A stretch of DNA of 37,215 bases from NCBI GenBank assembly GCA_910584435.1, contig CAJUAP010000035.1, positions 1 through 37,215 on the forward strand, written 5' to 3'. Below are positions 1 through 7,280 of the stretch, piece by piece. A program made the position numbers and the translations under genes. The notes under the pieces are model-generated. The model was not told where the DNA came from. It made no database searches and saw only the letters and a list, made by a program, of their open reading frames with translations. The first letter of the stretch is position 1; each line of letters begins with the position of its first letter. The stretch comes from an uncultured Acetatifactor sp. (GTDB lineage: Bacteria; Bacillota; Clostridia; Lachnospirales; Lachnospiraceae).

Positions 1-53
1 CATAATCGCAGACTTTTCAGGCATTTAACAAGTTTGAGTTTCACGGATTAAGG

Positions 54-164
54 TTAAATACAATTAAATGGTACCCATATTATCAAATTCGACAAAAAAA
101 AGGATTCCGCATAAGGTGTGCCAATAAATTGCCGGTATATATTTACACTCGGAATAACGATCAT
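54..164 (-). CDS. Possible short ORF, 36 aa, unknown
   Basis: An ATG at 162-164 follows a good AAGGAG ribosome binding site and opens a 36-codon frame beginning MIVIPSVNIYRQF. I recognise no family. The product is hydrophobic near its C-terminus but too short to call a membrane segment. It may be a real microprotein or the start of a decayed gene. The rest of 1-524 shows no other gene; it is AT-rich. Confidence 0.3.
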   Translation of the reverse strand: MIVIPSVNIYRQFIGTPYAESFFLSNLIIWVPFNCI

Positions 165-287
165 ACACACCACTCCTTCATTGCTATATAAAAAATTTAG
201 TTTAATCAGATAACAGAAAAAAGCTTTCTATAGCTTTACTTTCATCAGCCGCAATCATATCGCGCGTCTGCCTGTTGCATTGTATAA

Positions 288-316
288 ATTATATCATACT
301 TTATCACATGATGCTA
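288..316 (-). promoter_or_regulatory. Weak promoter candidate for the left-edge ORF
   Basis: On the minus strand a perfect TATAAT lies at 288-293 with a poor -35 (TAGCAT) 17 bp upstream at 311-316. It would give a leader of about 120 nt before the ORF at 164. The -10 is convincing, the -35 is not. Confidence 0.3.
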
Positions 317-524
317 TAAAAACAAACGAAACCGGAAAGTCAGGAAAATGCCAGTCATAGACAAACTTTAATTTATTTTGGTATGATTAGTACGGCCTCG
401 AATCCGCCGTATTGCAAATCTTACAGGTATTGTTATCATCACTGTCATGCTCTTTATTTTAACCGTTTTTCAGAATTTAGCGCTTACAAAAATAGGGCTG
501 ACGGATTTACTGCAGGGCGCAATT

Positions 525-953
525 TTATTCGGCCGTATTTTCCGTTGTCCTGTAGTATTGATATTCGCTTTTATCCGCGTACTCACCCCATTCCCCACTG
601 TCAAATACTACCGTAGCAATGTCACCCTCTAATGTAATTATCCCGTTTACCTGATTGCCGTTAGGCGCTGTGGCAGTAAACTCCATGCCATGCTCCGTGA
701 TATTTCCCACGCCGTCCTCCATATAGGCCAGCCTGTAAATCCCAATCTGAATTCCATAGGTGCCGTCATCGTTCTTCTGAATCACGAGGCTGGGTTCGTT
801 TACATCATAATCGCAATACACGCCCGAATATAGATCCTGCGCCGTATCCTGACCTGCCTCCCCTTCCGGTACAGTCCCCTCCGCTGAAGCACCGCTGCAT
901 GCCGCCAGCCCGATGCATATCAAACACAACACTCCCAACATCATTTTTCTCAT
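525..953 (-). CDS. Small secreted lipoprotein, unknown function
   Basis: The 142-residue product starts with a lipoprotein signal peptide: charged MRKMM, a hydrophobic stretch, then a lipobox ending in Cys19 (GLAAC). It should therefore be lipid-anchored outside the membrane. The mature part has acidic low-complexity sequence followed by a predicted beta-rich domain with alternating polar and aromatic residues (YGIQIGIYRLAYMEDG). No enzyme motif is visible. The start ATG overlaps the stop codon of the fructokinase gene as ATGA, so it is probably translationally coupled and part of the same transcript. I do not recognise the family; secreted and lipidated is the secure part. Confidence 0.75.
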   Translation of the reverse strand: MRKMMLGVLCLICIGLAACSGASAEGTVPEGEAGQDTAQDLYSGVYCDYDVNEPSLVIQKNDDGTYGIQIGIYRLAYMEDGVGNITEHGMEFTATAPNGNQVNGIITLEGDIATVVFDSGEWGEYADKSEYQYYRTTENTAE

Positions 954-1921
954 ACTATCCGCCCCCTCTTCACCAAAGCCTCCACCTCATCCGCTCCCGG
1001 CATCACCCTCAGAGCACCTTTTCTGGTAGTGACTATGGAAGCGGCTGCATTGGCAAATGTAAGCATTTCCGTCAATTTATCCTCATTTAAGTCATTCAAT
1101 CCATATCTTAACACATGATACAGACAGCAGGCTCCAAAGGTATCACCTGCCCCCGTGGTTTCTACCGTTGCCTCCTGCAGAAACGGCGCCGCCTCTGCAC
1201 GCAGATTCCCATAGTATGCCCGGCTGCCGTTCCTGCCCATGGAAAGCATCACCAGAGGAATATGATATTGCTCCTGCAGCTTCCCAATCCCTGCATCGAA
1301 ATCCTCCTCACCGGTAAACCACTGGATTTCATTATCAGATATCTTCAAAATATCGCACACCGAAAAACCATATGCGGCGGCTTTTTTTGCGTCTTCTAAG
1401 GACTTCCACAGAGGGGGACGCAGATTGGGGTCAAAGGAAATCAATGCGCCGCTCTCCTTAGCGACTGCCACTGCCTTCCGGGTCGCTCTGCCCACTTCTT
1501 CATGGGTCATGGAAAGCGTACCGAAATGGAAAATTTCCCCGCTTCTGATAAGCTCCTCCTGCAATTCCTCTTCCTTCAGCATCATATCCGCACCTGGATT
1601 GCGGTAAAAGGAAAAATCCCTGTCACCGTCCTGCAGTGTCTCCACAAAGGCAAGCGTAGTGCGCACATCCTCATCCATAACCAGATTGGATGTATCGATT
1701 CCCACCTCATCCAAAACTGCCTTCAAACGGTTTCCGAAGATATCCCGCCCGACTTTCCCGATGAAAGCAGTCTTTCTTCCCAGCTTGTTCAACATGGCCA
1801 GCACATTACAGGGCGCTCCGCCGGGATTTGCCTCATAGACAGGATTCCCCTGTGCGCTGATTCCGTTTTCCGTAAAATCAATCAGCAATTCCCCCAAAGC
1901 CACCACATCAAATTTCTTCAT
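950..1921 (-). CDS. scrK: Fructokinase, PfkB/ribokinase family
   Basis: Phosphorylates fructose to fructose 6-phosphate with ATP in the cytoplasm. The 323-residue protein has full PfkB family length. The N-terminal substrate region reads ALGELLIDF and NPGGAPCNVLAMLNKLG, and the C-terminal signature TTGAGDTFG carries the catalytic base Asp260. The NPGGAPCN block is typical of clostridial fructokinases; 2-keto-3-deoxygluconate kinase is the main alternative, relevant because uronate genes occur 18 kb away, but the sequence fits fructokinase better. The start at 1921 has an AAGGAGGAAGGAG ribosome binding site. It lies downstream of a broken GH28 gene and overlaps the lipoprotein gene by 4 bp. 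Confidence 0.88.
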   Translation of the reverse strand: MKKFDVVALGELLIDFTENGISAQGNPVYEANPGGAPCNVLAMLNKLGRKTAFIGKVGRDIFGNRLKAVLDEVGIDTSNLVMDEDVRTTLAFVETLQDGDRDFSFYRNPGADMMLKEEELQEELIRSGEIFHFGTLSMTHEEVGRATRKAVAVAKESGALISFDPNLRPPLWKSLEDAKKAAAYGFSVCDILKISDNEIQWFTGEEDFDAGIGKLQEQYHIPLVMLSMGRNGSRAYYGNLRAEAAPFLQEATVETTGAGDTFGACCLYHVLRYGLNDLNEDKLTEMLTFANAAASIVTTRKGALRVMPGADEVEALVKRGRIV

Positions 1922-1960
1922 ACTCCTTCCTCCTTGTGTCCGATATTTTTTACAAAAGCC

Positions 1961-2313
1961 TCAATTTTCCCATCCCCTGCCGCCGCTCTCCAGCTTCCCC
2001 TTTCCTGTAACGGCGATGTTTCCGCAGTCTTTTACGTAAATCAGGGAGAATTATTGCCGTGAAGATGAATGAACCCGCTTACCCATTCCCCGTCACCCAC
2101 AATGACCGTTCCTCCTCCCGCCTTCGTACAGACTTCCACCGCATTTTGAATCCATCGCCGTTCCTGCCCCTCGATCAGGCAGTCTCTTACATGGAGAACA
2201 TACGCCGGAATGACTATATACACCTCTTTGGGGCAAAGCCTGGCTTCAGTGGTAATCACATCTGCAATACCGCGGCCGTCTCCCGGACCTGTTATTTCAC
2301 CACCTGGAAACAT
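1961..2313 (-). pseudogene. Remnant of a GH28 (polygalacturonase-type) glycoside hydrolase
   Basis: A 90-codon frame (2313 to 2041) contains the typical early GH28 block, IQNAVEVCTKAGGGTVIV followed by GDGEWVSGFIHLHGN, then stops. In another frame from 2044 to 1961, directly at the stop, the next recognisable GH28 block appears (SLIYVKDCGNIAVTGKGK and a few further residues) before another stop. In intact GH28 enzymes these blocks are separated by tens of residues and followed by the parallel beta-helix with the catalytic Asp residues. The gene therefore has an internal deletion with a frame change and has lost its catalytic part. It overlaps the 3' end of the upstream hydrolase gene by 17 bp. 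Confidence 0.75.
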
Positions 2314-3187
2314 ATTCCAATGTTTTCACAAGCGAATCCATACGGGCTTCCCGGCCTTGTTCCTTATACTTCCACCGGTCCCCCTTGAAAAGCTTTGCCA
2401 TCCGTAACTCCATGGGAACAAATAAATGTCCGCCATAATCATAACTCAAATGCTGGCAGAAATGTGGAAAACTATGTTCCTGCAATCGTTTCATTATCTG
2501 TTTTGCCGCAAGTTCTGACGGCCACATGGTATCCATTTTAGAGGATATCAGAAGAACAGGGCCATTGATTTTCTCAACCTGGATGACAGCGGCAGGGTTG
2601 GGGTTCTGTACCAAAGGCAGGTAAAGATCATACATGGTCAATTCCCTCGCCAGAATGCTTTTCCAAAGCACATGGCCCAGCGGAAATCTCTCCCGTCCGT
2701 AAGCGGTATAAGGGACTTCTCTTCCATGAAAACTCCAGCTGCTCCCAAGCGCAATAGAAATACCCTTTCCCATGATAAAACCTTGACATACAGTACTCAT
2801 AGGCGCAGCCGCAACCACCCCATTGATAAGCTTTGGCAGAAGACTTCCCGCTGTCAGTGCAAGTTCTGCTCCTTTGGAGATGCCCCACAGTCCCACCTTT
2901 TCATATCCCATACGCCGCAGCCGTTTTGCCGCCGCCTCCAGATAATCAATGGGAATATGCGAGAATTGTTTTGGCAGTCCTTCCTCCATTACATAGGCCA
3001 GAGCCATGGTTGACAGCCCATGCGATTGAAAAACCCTTGCCAGCATTCTGGCCAGTTCAAATTTCCCATCGCTGCCGCTGAAACAAATTAATACTTTCCC
3101 CGGATAGTTGTCCTCATCCGGAAGGAACAGTTCACCATGAAATCCATCTGTTTTGACACTATACGTATTATTTTCTGCTTTCGACAT
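2297..3187 (-). CDS. Alpha/beta hydrolase with BAAT/acyl-CoA thioester hydrolase C-terminal-type domain
   Basis: The 296-residue cytoplasmic protein has an alpha/beta hydrolase fold. The nucleophile elbow is GISKG (Ser104), the acid is probably Asp219 in SSKMDTMWP and the base His254 in YGGHLF. The overall pattern matches the bile acid-CoA:amino acid N-acyltransferase / acyl-CoA thioesterase C-terminal family rather than simple lipases. Mammalian BAAT uses Cys as nucleophile; Ser here suggests a thioesterase or other hydrolase, not a transferase. Substrate is unknown. It is upstream of the GH28 remnant and overlaps it by 17 bp, so the two were probably co-translated, and a role on an acylated sugar or lipid is possible but not shown. 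Confidence 0.75.
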   Translation of the reverse strand: MSKAENNTYSVKTDGFHGELFLPDEDNYPGKVLICFSGSDGKFELARMLARVFQSHGLSTMALAYVMEEGLPKQFSHIPIDYLEAAAKRLRRMGYEKVGLWGISKGAELALTAGSLLPKLINGVVAAAPMSTVCQGFIMGKGISIALGSSWSFHGREVPYTAYGRERFPLGHVLWKSILARELTMYDLYLPLVQNPNPAAVIQVEKINGPVLLISSKMDTMWPSELAAKQIMKRLQEHSFPHFCQHLSYDYGGHLFVPMELRMAKLFKGDRWKYKEQGREARMDSLVKTLEYVSRW

Positions 3188-3346
3188 TGCCCTCTGTTCC
3201 TTGTTATATATTTCTATTTATAGATTACGCTTCAGGTCTTAAATCCGTGCCCGTCATACCTTGAATATGTTCTCACTTACGATATCATAAATACAATTCA
3301 ATCATGGTATTGATGTTCCTGGCCTTAGCAATGTCAGGAAATAGCG

Positions 3347-4048
3347 TCAATCAAATAAAATCTCATCCACCGTAACAAAAGTATATCCCTCTTCCAGCAG
3401 CTCGTCAACCGCCTTCAGCGCCGCGGTCACAGAAGTGTCATAATAATCGTGCATTAATATAATGTCATTCTCTTCCACTTTATTTACAATTTTGTCCGTA
3501 ATACAATCCACATTCTTAGAACACCAATCCAGCGGATCCACCGTCCACAGCACCGGAAACATGTTCAGTTCCTTCTCAAAGTTCTTATCCCAGCTCCCAT
3601 AGGGCGGGCGCACGTACTGTACATCCTGTCCCGTAATATTCTTCAGTATCTCATTGGTTTTAATCAGCTCTTCCTTGAAGGCTTCCCTGTTTCCCTTCGT
3701 CAGCTGGATATGGCTGTATGTATGATTCCCCACCAGATGCCCCTCCTGAATCATCCTTTCGATAATATCAGGATGCAGTTCCGCATGTTCCCCCGTCACA
3801 AAAAAGGTGGCCACCACACCTCGCTCTTTCAGTCCGTCCAATAACTGCTCCGTGTAGCGTGGATGGGGGCCGTCATCAAAGGTAATCGCAATCTTCTTCA
3901 CATCCGCGCACATCCCTCCGCCGCCTTCTGCCATCCGCACCAGTCCGCTGTCCGCCGCCACTGCCTGGCTCCGCAGTCCATATCCTCCTAAAAACAGCAT
4001 CCCTGCTATCAAATCAAATAGTAGAAATGCTGTAATTGCCTTTTTCAT
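3347..4048 (-). CDS. Polysaccharide deacetylase (CE4, NodB domain), membrane-anchored
   Basis: Removes acetyl groups from N-acetylated cell-envelope glycans, probably peptidoglycan. All five CE4 motifs are present: TFDDGP with Asp58-Asp59 (catalytic base and metal ligand), HTYSH with metal ligands His109 and His113, RPPYG at 147-151, DPLDW at 171-175, and LMHD with His200. The 233-residue length is that of a minimal NodB protein. Residues 1-22 form a signal peptide or N-terminal anchor, placing the enzyme outside the membrane. It follows a membrane glycosyltransferase gene by 76 bp on the same strand, consistent with a cell-wall or surface-polysaccharide role. Exact glycan substrate cannot be told from sequence. 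Confidence 0.9.
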   Translation of the reverse strand: MKKAITAFLLFDLIAGMLFLGGYGLRSQAVAADSGLVRMAEGGGGMCADVKKIAITFDDGPHPRYTEQLLDGLKERGVVATFFVTGEHAELHPDIIERMIQEGHLVGNHTYSHIQLTKGNREAFKEELIKTNEILKNITGQDVQYVRPPYGSWDKNFEKELNMFPVLWTVDPLDWCSKNVDCITDKIVNKVEENDIILMHDYYDTSVTAALKAVDELLEEGYTFVTVDEILFD

Positions 4049-4124
4049 ACGCTTTCTCAGTCCTTATCATATCTTCCGTACAATATATGCACCTGCCGCG
4101 GCTCCAATGCCCTGTTTTCTGCGT

Positions 4125-5564
4125 TCATCCTTTTTGCGTCAAGCGGAAAACCACGAAATCATAATACATATGATGGAATGCCAGCACCTGCTCATAATCA
4201 TACCTCTCACCTGCAAACGCCGGCGCATCCCCTGCAAAAGTAATATACCAGATATTGCCCGCTCCGTTTAACTGATCCCAGTCCGTAAGAGACTCCGTAT
4301 TTGCAAAAGGCATATTATAGGGTTTGTAAGGATACATATAATATTGATGATCCGGATGATAAACATTCAGAAAAACCGTATGCGGTCCGGGCGCAATGAT
4401 AATATCATCCTCTCCCACCTGCTCTTCCCAAAATGCCTCGTATACCCCTAATTCCCCAGCATACTCCAAAATAATTTCTTCTCTGTACTGCACCAGCAGA
4501 CAATAGACTGCCGCGGCCAAAATACCTGCTTTACCTTTTTTCTTCTGCAGACGGCTCATTCCAACCGCATAGAAAAGCATCCAGAAGCCGAATCCTGAAA
4601 AAACATACCTGCCCAGAAAGCAATTATTCAAATAAGCAGACACCAGTCCTCCGGTCAATACCGTAAGCGCCAGAGCCCCCATGCCTATTGCAGGCGCATA
4701 ATTATGCTCCGCTCTCATCCAATCCACGGCCAGGTATCCCAACAGCACACAGATCCCCATCCCTAAAAACATCACAGGACCTTTGGGCGTTTCCAGCGCC
4801 GAAAACCACTCCTTACAATAATCCATAAAAGAATAAATCGTAGCCAGCTCCGTCACGGAACCCGTGTCATACCGCATCCGCGAAATCATCTGCCTGCAGG
4901 TAACCGCCAGCCAGGGCGAAAAGGCAAGGGATACCACAATGCCGCATATCAAAAAAGGCTTTACCTTCTGATACTGTTTGCGATACAGCAGCACAGCCAG
5001 AAAGAGCAAGTAGAAATAAAACGCCTGTATCATAGTAAATGTATGGCAGTATACCGTACATATACTTACCACGCAAAAGATAATCCACTTTTTTCCGGAA
5101 GCATTCAGATAGATATCATACGCCAGCAGCCCCATCCATGTCATAAAAAACAATGATGCGCCATACATCCGCACATTCCCCGCCTGCACACTCATAATCG
5201 GCATCAGCAGGGAAAACAGCATAAACCAAATGGAAATCCGCTGTCCGAATAGTTTTTTCACATAATATTTTCCCAGCAGCAGATACCCTTCCATAAAAAA
5301 AAGGGATAAAAGCTTTAAGCTCTGAAAATGCGTCCCGCCGCCAAAAAGGTGATAGACAATCTTTAAAATAGAATAATAAAAAGGAGAATGGGCATCCACC
5401 GCCGAAATATACACCAGCTGCAGCCAGGACTGGGATACCAGTGCTGCGGAATATGCCTCGTCATACCAGAGATTGTTCGTAATACACAGCGCCCCCCAGA
5501 GAAGCAGCCCTGCCACAGGCATTGCATGCCAGATAATTGTCTCACGTTTTGCCGTACCCTTCAT
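4125..5564 (-). CDS. Multispanning membrane glycosyltransferase, GT39/PMT-like (GT-C fold)
   Basis: A 479-residue polytopic membrane protein with roughly ten hydrophobic segments. After the first transmembrane helix comes LWYDEAYSA with Asp35-Glu36, matching the catalytic acidic motif in the first external loop of GT-C glycosyltransferases (PMT_2/ArnT-like), followed by AHSPFYYSILK, also typical. Such enzymes move sugars from a polyprenyl-phosphate donor outside the membrane. The C-terminal region from about residue 370 is soluble. Start at 5564 is supported by AAGAAGGG nine bases upstream, which is part of a 17-bp tandem repeat. Acceptor and sugar are unknown. The adjoining polysaccharide deacetylase suggests an envelope function. 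Confidence 0.8.
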   Translation of the reverse strand: MKGTAKRETIIWHAMPVAGLLLWGALCITNNLWYDEAYSAALVSQSWLQLVYISAVDAHSPFYYSILKIVYHLFGGGTHFQSLKLLSLFFMEGYLLLGKYYVKKLFGQRISIWFMLFSLLMPIMSVQAGNVRMYGASLFFMTWMGLLAYDIYLNASGKKWIIFCVVSICTVYCHTFTMIQAFYFYLLFLAVLLYRKQYQKVKPFLICGIVVSLAFSPWLAVTCRQMISRMRYDTGSVTELATIYSFMDYCKEWFSALETPKGPVMFLGMGICVLLGYLAVDWMRAEHNYAPAIGMGALALTVLTGGLVSAYLNNCFLGRYVFSGFGFWMLFYAVGMSRLQKKKGKAGILAAAVYCLLVQYREEIILEYAGELGVYEAFWEEQVGEDDIIIAPGPHTVFLNVYHPDHQYYMYPYKPYNMPFANTESLTDWDQLNGAGNIWYITFAGDAPAFAGERYDYEQVLAFHHMYYDFVVFRLTQKG

Positions 5565-5566
5565 AA

Positions 5567-5634
5567 TTCAATACCCTTCTTAACTCAATGCCCTTCTTAA
5601 TTCAATACCTTTCTTAATTTAATACCCTTCTTAA
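5567..5634 (-). repeat. Four tandem 17-bp repeats, each carrying a Shine-Dalgarno-like core
   Basis: Units at 5567-5583, 5584-5600, 5601-5617 and 5618-5634 differ at one or two positions each. On the minus strand the unit reads TTAAGAAGGGTATTGAA. The unit nearest the gene supplies the ribosome binding site of the glycosyltransferase; the other three repeat the same AAGAAGGG core upstream. The repeats are followed by the -10-like TATAAA in the leader region. Confidence 0.9.
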
Positions 5635-5672
5635 TTTATACTGCACAGCGATTAAATGTGCGATGCAGCCCG

Positions 5673-5735
5673 ACTGCAGACCGCCAGCCAGGTACTTTTC
5701 CGGAAGCATCACTGTAAATCCTGGCGGTCTGCAGT
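5673..5735. repeat. 63-bp palindromic dispersed repeat, copy 1
   Basis: Perfect 15-bp inverted arms ACTGCAGACCGCCAG (5673-5687) and its complement (5721-5735) enclose a 33-bp loop containing TTCCGGAA. The same element with three substitutions recurs at 34071-34133 in the same orientation. The flanking TTAAAT just before each copy is also similar. It lies between the phosphofructokinase terminator and the glycosyltransferase leader. It could be a REP-like or MITE-like element, or a mobile terminator; there is no coding capacity. Confidence 0.85.
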
Positions 5736-5798
5736 ATAATGCCCTTCGCGCCATGATGCTCATACAGATAACTTTTACTGCTTCCGATAACTATGATA

Positions 5799-5859
5799 AA
5801 ATGGGGCTGACGCATTCAGACCTGCAAAACATTCACTCTTTCATGCGTCAGCCCCATTT
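5799..5859 (-). terminator. Long hairpin terminator after phosphofructokinase
   Basis: A perfect 17-bp inverted repeat (AAATGGGGCTGACGCAT, 5799-5815, complement at 5843-5859) encloses a 27-nt loop. On the minus strand the second arm runs into ATTTTAT, giving a short U tract. It begins 23 bp past the stop codon of the phosphofructokinase gene. The loop is longer than usual for an intrinsic terminator, so a mobile palindrome is an alternative. Confidence 0.7.
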
Positions 5860-5881
5860 CACATTAGAAATTTCTATTTCT

Positions 5882-7123
5882 TTATTTTTTAAGAACCAAA
5901 TGCTGCGGCAGACCATTCACCATAAACGGCTGAGAGAATCCCTGAATCAACGGCTCAATATAATTGATAAACTCTTCCGTCACATAGTCTCCTTCTTCGT
6001 TGATCCACTCACGGGGAACCACCTTCTCGTTGTTGGCAATTTTGTGAACATCATAAATACCTACAGCGCTGGTGTATGGATCATCGGAAAGCCTGTCTAT
6101 TACCACCATTTTCCCGCTCTCTCCTTCATCCGCTGCTTTCACAGCCGCACCGCCGACCATAAATGCCTCGTTCACATCAACCCTGGAAGCCATATGAGAA
6201 GCGCTTCTCTGCAGCGTGGAAAACTCTATACTACGGGTCTTGCAGCCGGTCTCCCTGCCCAGAAAACCTGCCAGATATGCCGCGGTTCCCTGAAGCTGCT
6301 TATGTCCGAAAGCGTCCACGTAATCTGCACCTCCTGACAGCTCGCACACATATCTGCCGTCTGCCACCTTAATACCTTCTGATACGGCAATGACAACGGA
6401 CTCCTTCTTAGCCAGCAGTTCCTTTGTCTTACTCAGGAACTTATCAATATCAAACACCACTTCCGGCAGATAGATTAAGTCCGGCCCTTCGCACTCTTCG
6501 GTCTTGGCAAGCGCGGCAGCTCCCGTCAGCCAGCCTGCATTACGCCCCATCACTTCGATAATGGTAATTGCTTCCTTATCATTATAAGTCATACCTGTTG
6601 CATCCCTGATGACTTCCTTGGTAGATGTTGCAATATATTTTGCAGCACTTCCAAAGCCGGGCGTATGGTCTGTAAGCGCCAGATCATTGTCTATGGTCTT
6701 AGGCACCCCTAAGAACTTCTGCTGATGTCCCTTGATAATTGCATAATCGGACAGCTTCTTAATCGTATCCATGGAATCGTTTCCGCCGATATATACGAAT
6801 GCTTCTATCTCCAGCTTGTCCAGTATTTCAAAAATTTTCTCATAAATCGCCGCATCCTCATGAATCTCCGGAAGCTTGTACCTGCAGGATCCCAGGAATG
6901 CAGACGGTGTTCTCTTGAGCAATTCAATATCCAAATCGGAATGAATCTGGGTTGACAGGTCTACATACTGCTCATCCAGCAGCCCCTGTACGCCATGCAG
7001 CATCCCATATATCGTATGAAATCCTCTTTCCTTGGCAGTTTTATAGACTCCGGCCAGGCTGGAATTGATTACTGCGGTAGGTCCTCCTGACTGACCCACA
7101 ATAATATTGCGTTTCTGCGCCAT
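5882..7123 (-). CDS. pfp: 6-phosphofructokinase, pyrophosphate-dependent type
   Basis: Interconverts fructose 6-phosphate and fructose 1,6-bisphosphate. The phospho-donor motif is GGNDS (113-117) and the catalytic block is PKTIDNDL (141-148). ATP-dependent enzymes have Gly at the two diagnostic positions (GGDGS and PGTIDND); Asp116 and Lys142 here are the hallmark of PPi-dependent enzymes, which act reversibly and save ATP. The 413-residue length suits that class. I chose the ATG at 7121-7123 because GGAGG lies eight bases upstream, inside the five-codon-longer frame starting at 7138. It has its own promoter at 7181-7209 and its own terminator. Activity with PPi is inferred from the motifs. 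Confidence 0.9.
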   Translation of the reverse strand: MAQKRNIIVGQSGGPTAVINSSLAGVYKTAKERGFHTIYGMLHGVQGLLDEQYVDLSTQIHSDLDIELLKRTPSAFLGSCRYKLPEIHEDAAIYEKIFEILDKLEIEAFVYIGGNDSMDTIKKLSDYAIIKGHQQKFLGVPKTIDNDLALTDHTPGFGSAAKYIATSTKEVIRDATGMTYNDKEAITIIEVMGRNAGWLTGAAALAKTEECEGPDLIYLPEVVFDIDKFLSKTKELLAKKESVVIAVSEGIKVADGRYVCELSGGADYVDAFGHKQLQGTAAYLAGFLGRETGCKTRSIEFSTLQRSASHMASRVDVNEAFMVGGAAVKAADEGESGKMVVIDRLSDDPYTSAVGIYDVHKIANNEKVVPREWINEEGDYVTEEFINYIEPLIQGFSQPFMVNGLPQHLVLKK

Positions 7124-7180
7124 TTTTTCATCCTCCATTTTACAAATATTTTATGGTGTACTCCGCATTGATCCTGTTAA

Positions 7181-7209
7181 ATCATACCAAATATCTGATA
7201 AAATTACAA
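7181..7209 (-). promoter_or_regulatory. Promoter of the phosphofructokinase gene
   Basis: On the minus strand TTGTAA (7204-7209), a 17-bp spacer and TATGAT (7181-7186) match a sigma-A type promoter. Transcription would start near 7174, about 50 nt before the chosen start codon. Confidence 0.75.
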
Positions 7210-7280
7210 TAGCAAACCGTAATGTCGTCTCTATTCTTTATAACAGTTTGGCCAGCCTCTGCGGCGGAATTGTTATATGT

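Noticed and set aside
1502..2062. 186-codon plus-strand frame opposite fructokinase
   Set aside because: It runs antisense to a well-conserved PfkB gene, has no family motif and its amino-acid make-up (rich in His, Leu, Ser, Pro) is that of a shadow frame.
5663..6337. 224-codon plus-strand frame over the palindromic repeat and phosphofructokinase 3' end
   Set aside because: Its sequence is the complement of the repeat, terminator and pfp coding region; no ribosome binding site and no recognisable domain.
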